Shown here: positions 19,487 through 26,666 of the stretch, in pieces
How the letters are laid out: the number at the start of each line of letters is the position of its first letter
Numbering within the stretch: position 1 is the first letter of the stretch
Assembly (NCBI RefSeq): GCF_019219075.1
Contig: NZ_JAHUWJ010000010.1
Location: 62,001-126,000 of the forward strand
DNA length: 64,000 bases
From: Chitinophaga sp. sic0106
Lineage (GTDB): Bacteria; Bacteroidota; Bacteroidia; Chitinophagales; Chitinophagaceae
Direction: 5' to 3'
The notes under the pieces: generated by a model
Database searches by the model: none
What the model was told of the DNA's origin: nothing
The model's input: only the letters and a program-made list of their open reading frames with translations
Translations under genes and position numbers: made by a program

Positions 19487-19694
19487 ATGGAGCACTAAAA
19501 AGTACCTTCTGCTATGGCTACCATAACATCTCCCATAACATATTGACAATCAAAATACTAAACTCATTATATCTATTTTTATTTTTCTCATATGCATGAC
19601 GACTGCTATACATCAGCGTTACCGATAACAATTACTTAACATAATATGGTGGTTCTAAAGTCTCAAAAACTGGTATTATCGTTTCCTTTTTCAA

Positions 19695-19702
19695 TAATTT
19701 TG
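19695..19702 (+). promoter_or_regulatory. Bacteroidota -7 element before the sigma gene
   Basis: TAATTTTG matches the Bacteroidota housekeeping -7 consensus TAnnTTTG, 33 bp before the sigma start codon. No good TTG box is present at the -33 position, so strength is uncertain. There is no TGGGGTAA box here, so the sigma gene may be expressed by the housekeeping factor and not by itself. Confidence 0.4.
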
Positions 19703-19735
19703 TAAGACACAACATTCCAATCTCTGACCTAAACA

Positions 19736-20278
19736 ATGGACAATCCGGTTTTTCAACATATAAAGAATGGCGATATTGAAGCCTACTCCGGATTGTACAA
19801 AGAATATTACAAGCGGTTTTACAACTACGGCAGGAAGTTTACCAATAACACGCATCTTATAGAAGACAGTATTCAGGAGGTATTCCTGGATTTGTGGAAC
19901 AGGCGTGAGAAATTATCACATGTAGAATCACCCAATTTTTATCTCTACTCATCATTCCGGTACGTTCTCATTAAAAAAATCAGGCAGCACGATAAAATTG
20001 TATTAAATCAGTCTGCAGAGGAAGAACATGAATTCTCCATTGAGCATGTCATCGTTAGTCATGAACTCAACGAGGAGATGCAAGTTAAATTACAAAAAGC
20101 AATAAAAACGTTGACGGGCCGCCAGCTGGAAGCGATCTTCCTCAAGTTTTATGAAAATCTTTCATACAAAGAAGTGGCATCTATTCTCAATATCTCGGTA
20201 AAAGCTACATATAAGATTATGGCCAGGAGCTTGTTAGCCCTTAAAGAAAAGGTTATGTTCTTTATGTTATTATTCTAA
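19736..20278 (+). CDS. ECF RNA polymerase sigma factor (FecI-like)
   Basis: 180 aa. Region 2 is seen as LIEDSIQEVFLDLWNRREKL (-10 recognition and core binding) and region 4 as LTGRQLEAIFLKFYENLSYK followed by the EVASILNISVKATYKIMARS helix-turn-helix; region 3 is absent, as expected for ECF factors. It is followed by its FecR-like anti-sigma factor and stands divergent to a susC with an STN domain, so it should direct transcription of the glycan locus when SusC is occupied. The gene is A/T-richer than its neighbours. Target promoters are proposed in the adjacent promoter entries. Confidence 0.95.
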   Translation: MDNPVFQHIKNGDIEAYSGLYKEYYKRFYNYGRKFTNNTHLIEDSIQEVFLDLWNRREKLSHVESPNFYLYSSFRYVLIKKIRQHDKIVLNQSAEEEHEFSIEHVIVSHELNEEMQVKLQKAIKTLTGRQLEAIFLKFYENLSYKEVASILNISVKATYKIMARSLLALKEKVMFFMLLF

Positions 20279-20321
20279 TATTTGCTGTTTATACAATTTG
20301 AAGAAAATTTATAAAATAGTT

Positions 20322-20351
20322 TGGGGTAAAAACAACAGCACCGGATACTAT
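20322..20351 (+). promoter_or_regulatory. candidate ECF sigma promoter of fecR
   Basis: TGGGGTAA (20322-20329), 16 nt, TACTAT (20346-20351). The downstream box ends only 10 bp before the FecR ATG, which would give an almost leaderless transcript. It would let active sigma raise the level of its own inhibitor. Confidence 0.6.
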
Positions 20352-20361
20352 ATTAAATAGA

Positions 20362-21426
20362 ATGAAAAGAGAATCCATTGCACATAAATATAATCACTAT
20401 AAGGAAAGCGATTTTCTTACGGATTCCTATTTCCAGGAATGGGTGTACACGCCGTCAGCAGATAACGACCACTACTGGCAGGCGGTGATCAGCGCCGTTC
20501 CCCAACATAAGGAAGCTATTGAAAATGCCCGCCGGTACTTAAAAGGCATTACGTTTGCTACCCACACACCCACGGATGAGGAAGTGGAGGCCTCCTGGGA
20601 AAAGCATTTCCAGGCTATACAGGCCAATCTGTCGCAACCTGCGCCGGCTGCCAAAGTACGCATCCTTTCCCGGAGTATACTGTTCAAAGCCGCTGCTGTG
20701 CTGGCAGGCATCGTACTTATTACAGGTGCTTACCTGGTCCTGAAACAAAATAACGAGCAATTGATTGCCAGTACCGGCTACGGAGAAATGAGGAAAGTGA
20801 CCCTGCCGGATGGCTCACAGGTAGACCTCAACGCTAATTCCAAAATCACCTATCATAAAAACTGGAAGAGCGGTAACGACAGGGAAGTATGGCTGGAAGG
20901 GGAAGCGTTGTTTAATGTTAGTCATATTAATAAAGATACTAATCATATAAAGGCAGGTGAAAAGTTCCTGGTACATACCAAAGATCTCACCGTTACCGTA
21001 CTGGGCACCGTTTTCGACATTCGCCAGCGGCGGCGCAAAACGGAAGTAGTACTACAGAGTGGCAAAATCAGATTGCACTTCAGCAGCGGCAAAGCACCCG
21101 ATATTGTTATGGAACCCGGCCAGCTCGTAGCCTATAACGACGTAGAAAAAAAATTCATCACCGCTGGTACTTCCCCCGAAAAATTCTCCGCCTGGAAAGA
21201 GCAAAAGCTCATACTGCAGGACCCAAAAGTAAACGACATCCTCCTTTACCTGGAAGATAATTTTGGCAAGAAGATAATTATGGAGAATACAGCGCTGAGC
21301 AACAGAACTGTAAACGGCCCCATCCTCATATCTTCCCTGGATGACGCGCTGTTCGTACTTTCTACCGTTCTTAATACAGAAGTTATTAAGCGTGATACTA
21401 ATACGATCGTGCTGCGCTCCAGGTAA
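20362..21426 (+). CDS. FecR-like transmembrane anti-sigma factor
   Basis: 354 aa. An N-terminal cytoplasmic sigma-binding part (1-105) is followed by one membrane helix (about 106-127, LFKAAAVLAGIVLITGAYLV), the periplasmic FecR domain (about 135-235, with GYGEMRKVTLPDGSQVDLNA) and a C-terminal DUF4974-type domain (about 275-350) that is expected to contact the SusC STN domain. It holds the ECF factor encoded just upstream until SusC signals. The 83-bp gap from the sigma gene contains a candidate sigma-dependent promoter. A run of eight T follows the stop. Confidence 0.95.
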   Translation: MKRESIAHKYNHYKESDFLTDSYFQEWVYTPSADNDHYWQAVISAVPQHKEAIENARRYLKGITFATHTPTDEEVEASWEKHFQAIQANLSQPAPAAKVRILSRSILFKAAAVLAGIVLITGAYLVLKQNNEQLIASTGYGEMRKVTLPDGSQVDLNANSKITYHKNWKSGNDREVWLEGEALFNVSHINKDTNHIKAGEKFLVHTKDLTVTVLGTVFDIRQRRRKTEVVLQSGKIRLHFSSGKAPDIVMEPGQLVAYNDVEKKFITAGTSPEKFSAWKEQKLILQDPKVNDILLYLEDNFGKKIIMENTALSNRTVNGPILISSLDDALFVLSTVLNTEVIKRDTNTIVLRSR

Positions 21427-21442
21427 TTTTTTTTCTCCCAAA

Positions 21443-21472
21443 TGGGGTAAGATGGTAGCTTTGTAACACTAT
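21443..21472 (+). promoter_or_regulatory. candidate ECF sigma promoter of the SGNH-EEP/bglX pair
   Basis: TGGGGTAA (21443-21450), 16 nt, CACTAT (21467-21472), 31 bp before the ATG. It matches the elements before susC and fecR in both boxes and in spacing. Confidence 0.65.
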
Positions 21473-21503
21473 ACATCAAAGTGAAGCTATTAATCGACGT
21501 TCC

Positions 21504-22949
21504 ATGAGAAAAATTTTGGTTGCAGTACTATGCCTCTGCTTTTTCAGCAGTACCTATGCGCAACAGCAGTATCCTTACGCTGCTGATATTCAGGCGTTCA
21601 AACACCAGGACTCCATTGATGCCCCCACCGGAAACGAAATACTGTTTATCGGCAGTTCTTCCTTTACCTACTGGCAGGATGTCAATAATTACTTCCCTGG
21701 CCATCATATCATTAATCGTGGCTTTGGCGGCTCTAATCTGCTGGATGTGATCCACTATGCCAACGATGTCATCTTTGCTTATAAACCCAAGCAAATAGTT
21801 ATTTATTGCGGAGAGAATGACCTGGCATCTGATACCGTAAAGGCAACAGCAGCGCTGAAGCGCTTCCAAACCTTGTACACAATGATCAGACAGCGGATGC
21901 CAAACACCCCTGTCACCTACATCTCCATAAAACCTAGTCCCAGCAGGGCGCACCTGTTGCCGGAAATGGTGAAAACCAACAAAGCGATTCAGCAATTCCT
22001 CGCCAAACAGCCTAACACTTCATTTGTAGATGTATTCAGCAAAATGCTGAATACCAATGGCACCATCAAAGCGGAACTCTTTAAAGCGGATCAGCTGCAC
22101 ATGAAGCCCATCGGCTACCGCATCTGGCAGAAAGCACTGGCACCTCACCTGGTAGACCAGCAGCTGGTTACCATGAAAGCGGCCACCTTCAACCTCCGCC
22201 TCAATATTGCCTATGATAGCGCCAACGCCTGGCCTCACCGTAAGGATATGGTGCGCGACCTGATCCAGTACCATCACTTCGATGTGTTTGGTGTGCAGGA
22301 AGCCCTCATTGATCAGATGCACGACCTGGAGGCTATGCCAGCATATGAACATGTAGGTGTGGGGAGAAATGATGGCAAGGAAGGCGGTGAGTTCTCGGCC
22401 ATATTTTATAATAAAGAAAAATACGAGCTCGTAAAATCCGGTAACTTCTGGCTGTCGCCAACCCCTGATGTGCCTTCCAAAGGCTGGGATGCCGCTTATA
22501 TCCGCATTTGCACCTGGGCACAGCTGTCGGAAAAAACGACCGGTAAAACCTTCTATTTCTTCAATACACACTTTGATAACGAAGGCGTGCAGGCAAGGGA
22601 GAACTCCGCAAAAATGATCCTCGAAAAAATTCATCAGCTGTCGGACCCGTCCACACCGGTGATCATCACAGGTGATTTTAATTCAAGCCCGGCCACCAGC
22701 GCATATGGCACCATGGCGAAACAATTCAACGATGCCAGGCTGGTTGCTAAAACCAAACCATACGGACCGGACAGCACTTTCCAGGATTTTAAATATCATA
22801 ATTGGATAAATGTGGTCAAAGAAGGCCGAATCGACTTTATCTTTGTTAATAATAATATCGAGGTACTGGACTATGCAGTACTGACCGATTCACGGGATCT
22901 GCGTTTTCCTTCAGACCATTTCCCGGTAGTTTGCACCATTCGTTTTTAA
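21504..22949 (+). CDS. SGNH hydrolase fused to an endonuclease/exonuclease/phosphatase domain
   Basis: 481 aa, exported (signal peptide ending at STYAQ, residue 20). The N-terminal half is an SGNH/GDSL esterase: nucleophile block FIGSSSF (Ser52), GFGGS block, GEND block (103-106) and the DQLH block (Asp196, His199). From about residue 224 a second enzyme begins: an EEP-family phosphoesterase with FNLRL, the GVQEA metal-binding Glu, GDFNS and SDHFPV near the C-terminus. Both catalytic sets look complete. The frame has no stop or slippery run at the junction, so I read it as a real fusion. It sits 24 bp before bglX, so both enzymes likely act on one substrate that carries ester and phosphoester groups; the substrate is unknown. 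Confidence 0.9.
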   Translation: MRKILVAVLCLCFFSSTYAQQQYPYAADIQAFKHQDSIDAPTGNEILFIGSSSFTYWQDVNNYFPGHHIINRGFGGSNLLDVIHYANDVIFAYKPKQIVIYCGENDLASDTVKATAALKRFQTLYTMIRQRMPNTPVTYISIKPSPSRAHLLPEMVKTNKAIQQFLAKQPNTSFVDVFSKMLNTNGTIKAELFKADQLHMKPIGYRIWQKALAPHLVDQQLVTMKAATFNLRLNIAYDSANAWPHRKDMVRDLIQYHHFDVFGVQEALIDQMHDLEAMPAYEHVGVGRNDGKEGGEFSAIFYNKEKYELVKSGNFWLSPTPDVPSKGWDAAYIRICTWAQLSEKTTGKTFYFFNTHFDNEGVQARENSAKMILEKIHQLSDPSTPVIITGDFNSSPATSAYGTMAKQFNDARLVAKTKPYGPDSTFQDFKYHNWINVVKEGRIDFIFVNNNIEVLDYAVLTDSRDLRFPSDHFPVVCTIRF

Positions 22950-22973
22950 TCACATTTTCCACACGATTCTGAC

Positions 22974-25253
22974 ATGAGACACTCAAGATTACCGCTGCTG
23001 CTGGCTTTCAGTCTGTTCTGCCACACAGCTTTTGCACAAAATCAGCAGCAAATGAACACATTTGTGGATGCGCTGATGAAAAAAATGACGCTGGAAGAAA
23101 AGATCGGACAGCTGAACCTGCTCACTTCCGGTGAAGTGGTGACTGGTTCTGCCGTAAGTACCGGCGTGGAATCCAAGATTAAAGCCGGTCAGGTGGGCGC
23201 TATGCTCAACATGACCAAGGTGGAAGATATTCGCAGAACACAGCAGATTGCCATGGAGCAGTCCCGCATGAAAATTCCATTGCTGTTTGGCCTGGATGTA
23301 GTACATGGATACAAAACTACTTTCCCTATTCCGCTGGCATTATCCTGCTCCTGGGATATGGATATGATTGAAAGAAGCGCACGCATTGCAGCCATTGAAG
23401 CCAGTGCTGATGGTATCAACTGGACATTTTCCCCCATGGTGGACATCGCCCGCGATGCCCGCTGGGGAAGAATTGCAGAAGGTTCCGGCGAAGATCCTTA
23501 CCTGGGTTCTAAAATAGCAGCCGCCATGGTAAAAGGTTATCAGGGTAATAACTTTTCTGAAAACAGCAATATCCTCGCCTGCGTAAAACACTTTGCATTG
23601 TACGGTGCTTCAGAAGCCGGCAGGGATTACAATACTACCGATATGAGTCATGTACGCATGTACAATGACTACTTCCCTCCATATAAAGCCGCTGTGGATG
23701 CAGGTGCTGCCACCGTCATGACTTCTTTTAATGATGTGGATGGCATTCCGGCTACCGCCAACAAATGGCTGATGACCGACGTGCTCCGTAAGCAATGGGG
23801 CTTCAAAGGCTTTGTGGTAACGGATTACACCGCCATTAATGAGATGATTGCACATGGGCTGGGTGATCTGCAACAGGTAGCTGCACTGGCGTTGAAAGCA
23901 GGTACAGATATGGATATGGTGGGAGAAGGTTTTACCGGCACCATTGCCAAATCGCTGAAGGAAGGTAAAATAGATATCAATACGATCAATACTGCTTGTC
24001 GCCGTATACTGGAAGCCAAATACAAATTAGGCCTGTTTGCTGACCCTTACCGTAATTCCAAAGGCGACCGTGCCGGTGATATCTACACCGCTCAAAATCG
24101 CCTGGAAGCACGCAAAGCGGCCACGGAATCATTTGTATTGCTGCGCAACCAGCAACAGCTGCTGCCGCTGAAAAAACAGGGTTCCATTGCATTGATCGGG
24201 CCACTGGCTGATTCCAGGGAAAACATGACCGGCACCTGGTCTGTATCCGCGGAAATCACGAAGCATGCTTCACTCCGCGAAGCGCTGCAGAAAGAAGTTG
24301 GTAGCCAGGTGACCATCAATTATGCAAAAGGTTCCAACCTTACTGCTGATTCCATGCTGGAAATCAACAGTACTATGTTTGGCCGTTCCCTGCACAGAGA
24401 TGGCCGCAGCGCTGCTGAACTGAGAAAAGAAGCATTGGAGGCAGCAGCGAAATCTGATATTATCGTGGCAGCACTGGGTGAATCATCCGAAATGAGTGGT
24501 GAGAGCGCCAGCAGAACAGACATTGGTATTCCCGATACGCAGAAAGAATTGCTCGCTGCATTGGTAGCCACCGGTAAACCGGTAGTACTGGTGCTTTTTG
24601 CTGGTCGTCCGATGACGCTGGGCTGGGAAAATGAACATGTGCCTGCCATCCTGAACGTATGGTTTGGTGGTTGTGAAGGTGGTGCTGCCATTGCAGATGT
24701 GCTGTTTGGCGCGGTAACTCCTTCCGGTAAACTCACCACCAGCTTTCCACAAAACATAGGTCAGGTACCTCTTTACTACGCACAAAAACCTACCGGACGT
24801 CCGCTCGCCGGCAACGATAAATGGTTTACTAAATTCCGCTCCAACTACCTGGATGTGTCCAACGAGGCACTGTATCCTTTTGGCTACGGTCTTAGCTATA
24901 CGACGTTTGGCTACAGCGATATCACTTTATCTTCCAACACGTTTACAAAAGGTGGAAATATAAAAGCTACTGTAACGGTAACGAATACTGGTAAACAGGA
25001 TGGCGTTGAAATCGTGCAGTTGTATACCCGTGACATGGTAGCAAGTATCACCAGGCCGGTGAAGGAGCTGAAAGGCTTTCAGCGTATTGCACTCAAGGCG
25101 GGCGAGTCCAGACAGGTAACTTTTACTATTACCGAAAACGACCTGAAATTTTATAACAACGAATTGAAATATGCTGCTGAACCAGGTGAGTTCAAACTCT
25201 TTATTGGTGGAAATAGCAGGGATGTGAAAGAGACGGGCTTTAGCTTGAAGTAA
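22974..25253 (+). CDS. bglX: periplasmic GH3 beta-glucosidase
   Basis: 759 aa. Signal peptide ends near HTAFAQ (residue 22). A GH3 N-terminal barrel follows, with the nucleophile Asp284 in VVTDYTA, then the GH3 C-terminal domain with the likely acid/base Glu510 in MSGESASRTDI (same position as in E. coli BglX), and a fibronectin-III-like end. It cleaves terminal beta-linked glucose from oligosaccharides that SusC has brought into the periplasm. It is the only glycoside hydrolase in the locus, so the locus is minimal and probably handles short oligosaccharides. It shares a transcript with the SGNH-EEP gene and is followed by a strong terminator. Confidence 0.95.
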   Translation: MRHSRLPLLLAFSLFCHTAFAQNQQQMNTFVDALMKKMTLEEKIGQLNLLTSGEVVTGSAVSTGVESKIKAGQVGAMLNMTKVEDIRRTQQIAMEQSRMKIPLLFGLDVVHGYKTTFPIPLALSCSWDMDMIERSARIAAIEASADGINWTFSPMVDIARDARWGRIAEGSGEDPYLGSKIAAAMVKGYQGNNFSENSNILACVKHFALYGASEAGRDYNTTDMSHVRMYNDYFPPYKAAVDAGAATVMTSFNDVDGIPATANKWLMTDVLRKQWGFKGFVVTDYTAINEMIAHGLGDLQQVAALALKAGTDMDMVGEGFTGTIAKSLKEGKIDINTINTACRRILEAKYKLGLFADPYRNSKGDRAGDIYTAQNRLEARKAATESFVLLRNQQQLLPLKKQGSIALIGPLADSRENMTGTWSVSAEITKHASLREALQKEVGSQVTINYAKGSNLTADSMLEINSTMFGRSLHRDGRSAAELRKEALEAAAKSDIIVAALGESSEMSGESASRTDIGIPDTQKELLAALVATGKPVVLVLFAGRPMTLGWENEHVPAILNVWFGGCEGGAAIADVLFGAVTPSGKLTTSFPQNIGQVPLYYAQKPTGRPLAGNDKWFTKFRSNYLDVSNEALYPFGYGLSYTTFGYSDITLSSNTFTKGGNIKATVTVTNTGKQDGVEIVQLYTRDMVASITRPVKELKGFQRIALKAGESRQVTFTITENDLKFYNNELKYAAEPGEFKLFIGGNSRDVKETGFSLK

Positions 25254-25284
25254 GTACGATTTATACCATAGTCAGTCAAACCAG

Positions 25285-25316
25285 AAGCTGCCACGAAATG
25301 TGGCAGCTTTTTTATT
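25285..25316 (+). terminator. intrinsic terminator after bglX
   Basis: 10-bp perfect stem AAGCTGCCAC/GTGGCAGCTT (25285-25294 with 25300-25309), loop GAAAT, followed by a T-run. Confidence 0.9.
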
Positions 25317-25358
25317 TTTGGGGTGAATGAAATGTTCCCCATTTCATATACATAAAAA

Positions 25359-25403
25359 ATACTTTTAAATTGTGTCATCGGCGATGAGACAATTTAAAAG
25401 TAT
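25359..25403. repeat. 45-bp palindrome, copy A (intergenic)
   Basis: Odd palindrome centred on G25381 with 22-bp arms and one mismatch. Its central 29 bp (25367-25395) match copy B at 26172-26200 in 26 positions. It lies between bglX and the 3' end of the YhcG-type gene, in A/T-rich sequence. A frame upstream of it on the minus strand is stopped, so it is not a coding relic. Confidence 0.8.
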
Positions 25404-25451
25404 TGATTTTCAATTAATATAAATTAAATTAATATTTATAAATCATCATTA

Positions 25452-26519
25452 TCACTCTGTCTTTTCATTCTGAAACAACTCTGTAAATTTCCTCCTCAAC
25501 ATTTCTTTATTTGGTAAAAACGTCTGGTACTCTGCGATAAGTATCGGTGATAATTCCCGGTTAATGGAGTATTCCACTATCTGAGAATTTTTTTCCTGAC
25601 AAAGCAGTACACCTACGCTGGGTTTTTCCTCGTCATACTTTACATCTCTGTCAAGTGCTTCCAGGTAAAAACTTAGCTTCTTTAAATATTCCGGTTTGAA
25701 CTCACCGGTCTTAAGCTCAAATGCGACCATGCAGTGGAGCTTGCGGTGATAAAACAGCAGGTCAATGAAGAAATCTACATTACCAACCTGTACCCGGTAA
25801 TTCTCTTCCATAAAAATAAAGTCCTTCCCGAGCTCCAATACAAAGGCCTTGATGCGTTCATTCAATGCAGCCTGCAAATCCCTTTCTTTGAATGATTCCG
25901 GAAGATTAAGAAACTCAAAAACATAACTATCTTTAAAGGCACTGCTGGTATCTGCATGGTGATTTTTTACTGTATCCGGAATAGTATACTGACCAACTTT
26001 GTAGCGTTCGAATAGGGATGCTTTATGCTGGCGTTCCAGTTCTTTTACAGTGTAGTTCTCTTTGATACAAAGTTCCAGATAAAATTTTCGTTCATCCGGA
26101 TACTTTAGTCCCATAAGTACCAGATGGTGGGTCCATGTTACTTTCACCAACATCGTATTACGAATATCCGTAAATTGTGTCATTGGCGATGACACAATTA
26201 TATCGTATTGAATATCAGTACTTATTAATTTATTACTTAACTTATAATCACTAATCTCCTGGTAATAAGTTTTGTAAAATTGATACATACGATATAAGCC
26301 TCTTTCAGAAAACCCATGTAGTTCCGGATGTTTTGCTGCAATGAAAACCGCCAATTCCTTAACAGTTTTTTTACCCCAAATGGCTGTCTTCATCTTATTG
26401 TGGATATACTCACCCACCTGCCAATAAAGATTAATGAGGTTAACATTTACACTTCGGATAACTTCATTATGGGAGTGCTTGATGTGTTTGACTAATTCGC
26501 CGAATTGTGCTTCAGTCAT
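25452..26519 (-). CDS. YhcG-type PD-(D/E)XK nuclease (DUF1016)
   Basis: 355 aa from the chosen start. An N-terminal DUF1016-like helical part (LYWQVGEYIHNK) is followed by a linker with KLISTDIQYDIIVSSPMTQF, and then by a C-terminal PD-(D/E)XK-like core in which VDFFIDLLFYH supplies the Asp and VAFELKTG the E-x-K pair. The family is predicted to cut DNA or Holliday-like junctions; its role in the cell is unsettled. I chose the ATG at 26519 (MTEAQFGELVKHIKHSH) because that is where family similarity begins; the frame runs to 26612. The gene is visibly A/T-richer than its neighbours, suggesting horizontal transfer, and contains an in-frame palindrome that recurs just downstream. Confidence 0.88.
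   Translation of the reverse strand: MTEAQFGELVKHIKHSHNEVIRSVNVNLINLYWQVGEYIHNKMKTAIWGKKTVKELAVFIAAKHPELHGFSERGLYRMYQFYKTYYQEISDYKLSNKLISTDIQYDIIVSSPMTQFTDIRNTMLVKVTWTHHLVLMGLKYPDERKFYLELCIKENYTVKELERQHKASLFERYKVGQYTIPDTVKNHHADTSSAFKDSYVFEFLNLPESFKERDLQAALNERIKAFVLELGKDFIFMEENYRVQVGNVDFFIDLLFYHRKLHCMVAFELKTGEFKPEYLKKLSFYLEALDRDVKYDEEKPSVGVLLCQEKNSQIVEYSINRELSPILIAEYQTFLPNKEMLRRKFTELFQNEKTE
26173..26199. repeat. palindrome copy B, inside the YhcG-type gene
   Basis: 27-bp palindrome AATTGTGTCAT-TGGCG-ATGACACAATT centred on G26186 with one G.T pair. It encodes part of IIVSSPMTQF in the nuclease. It is a near copy of the core of the intergenic palindrome at 25359-25403. Confidence 0.8.
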
Positions 26520-26666
26520 AAGATATGGTTTTAGAAATGATTGGTTAAAAACAACATCGCAAGCTATCAAGAACCTGTGAAATTCCGTCCGTTCCTTTTG
26601 TTCATTCTTCATTCGGGGGATGATGATAATGAACAGATCAAACTTTTATCCTATCATTGCAGCCTG

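Noticed and set aside
25345..25402. Minus-strand peptide IVSSPMTQF downstream of the YhcG-type gene read as a remnant of a second gene copy
   Set aside because: A stop codon directly precedes it in that frame and similarity does not extend beyond the palindrome, so a repeated nucleotide element is the better reading.
26371..26378. TGGGGTAA on the minus strand inside the YhcG-type gene
   Set aside because: After 16 nt comes TTGGCG, not YACTAW, and it is within a coding region.
26541..26666. Longer N-terminus for pbpC starting at a TTG
   Set aside because: The added 42 residues have no signal or family similarity and overlap the 5' part of the divergent nuclease frame; the ATG at 26667 gives a normal membrane anchor.
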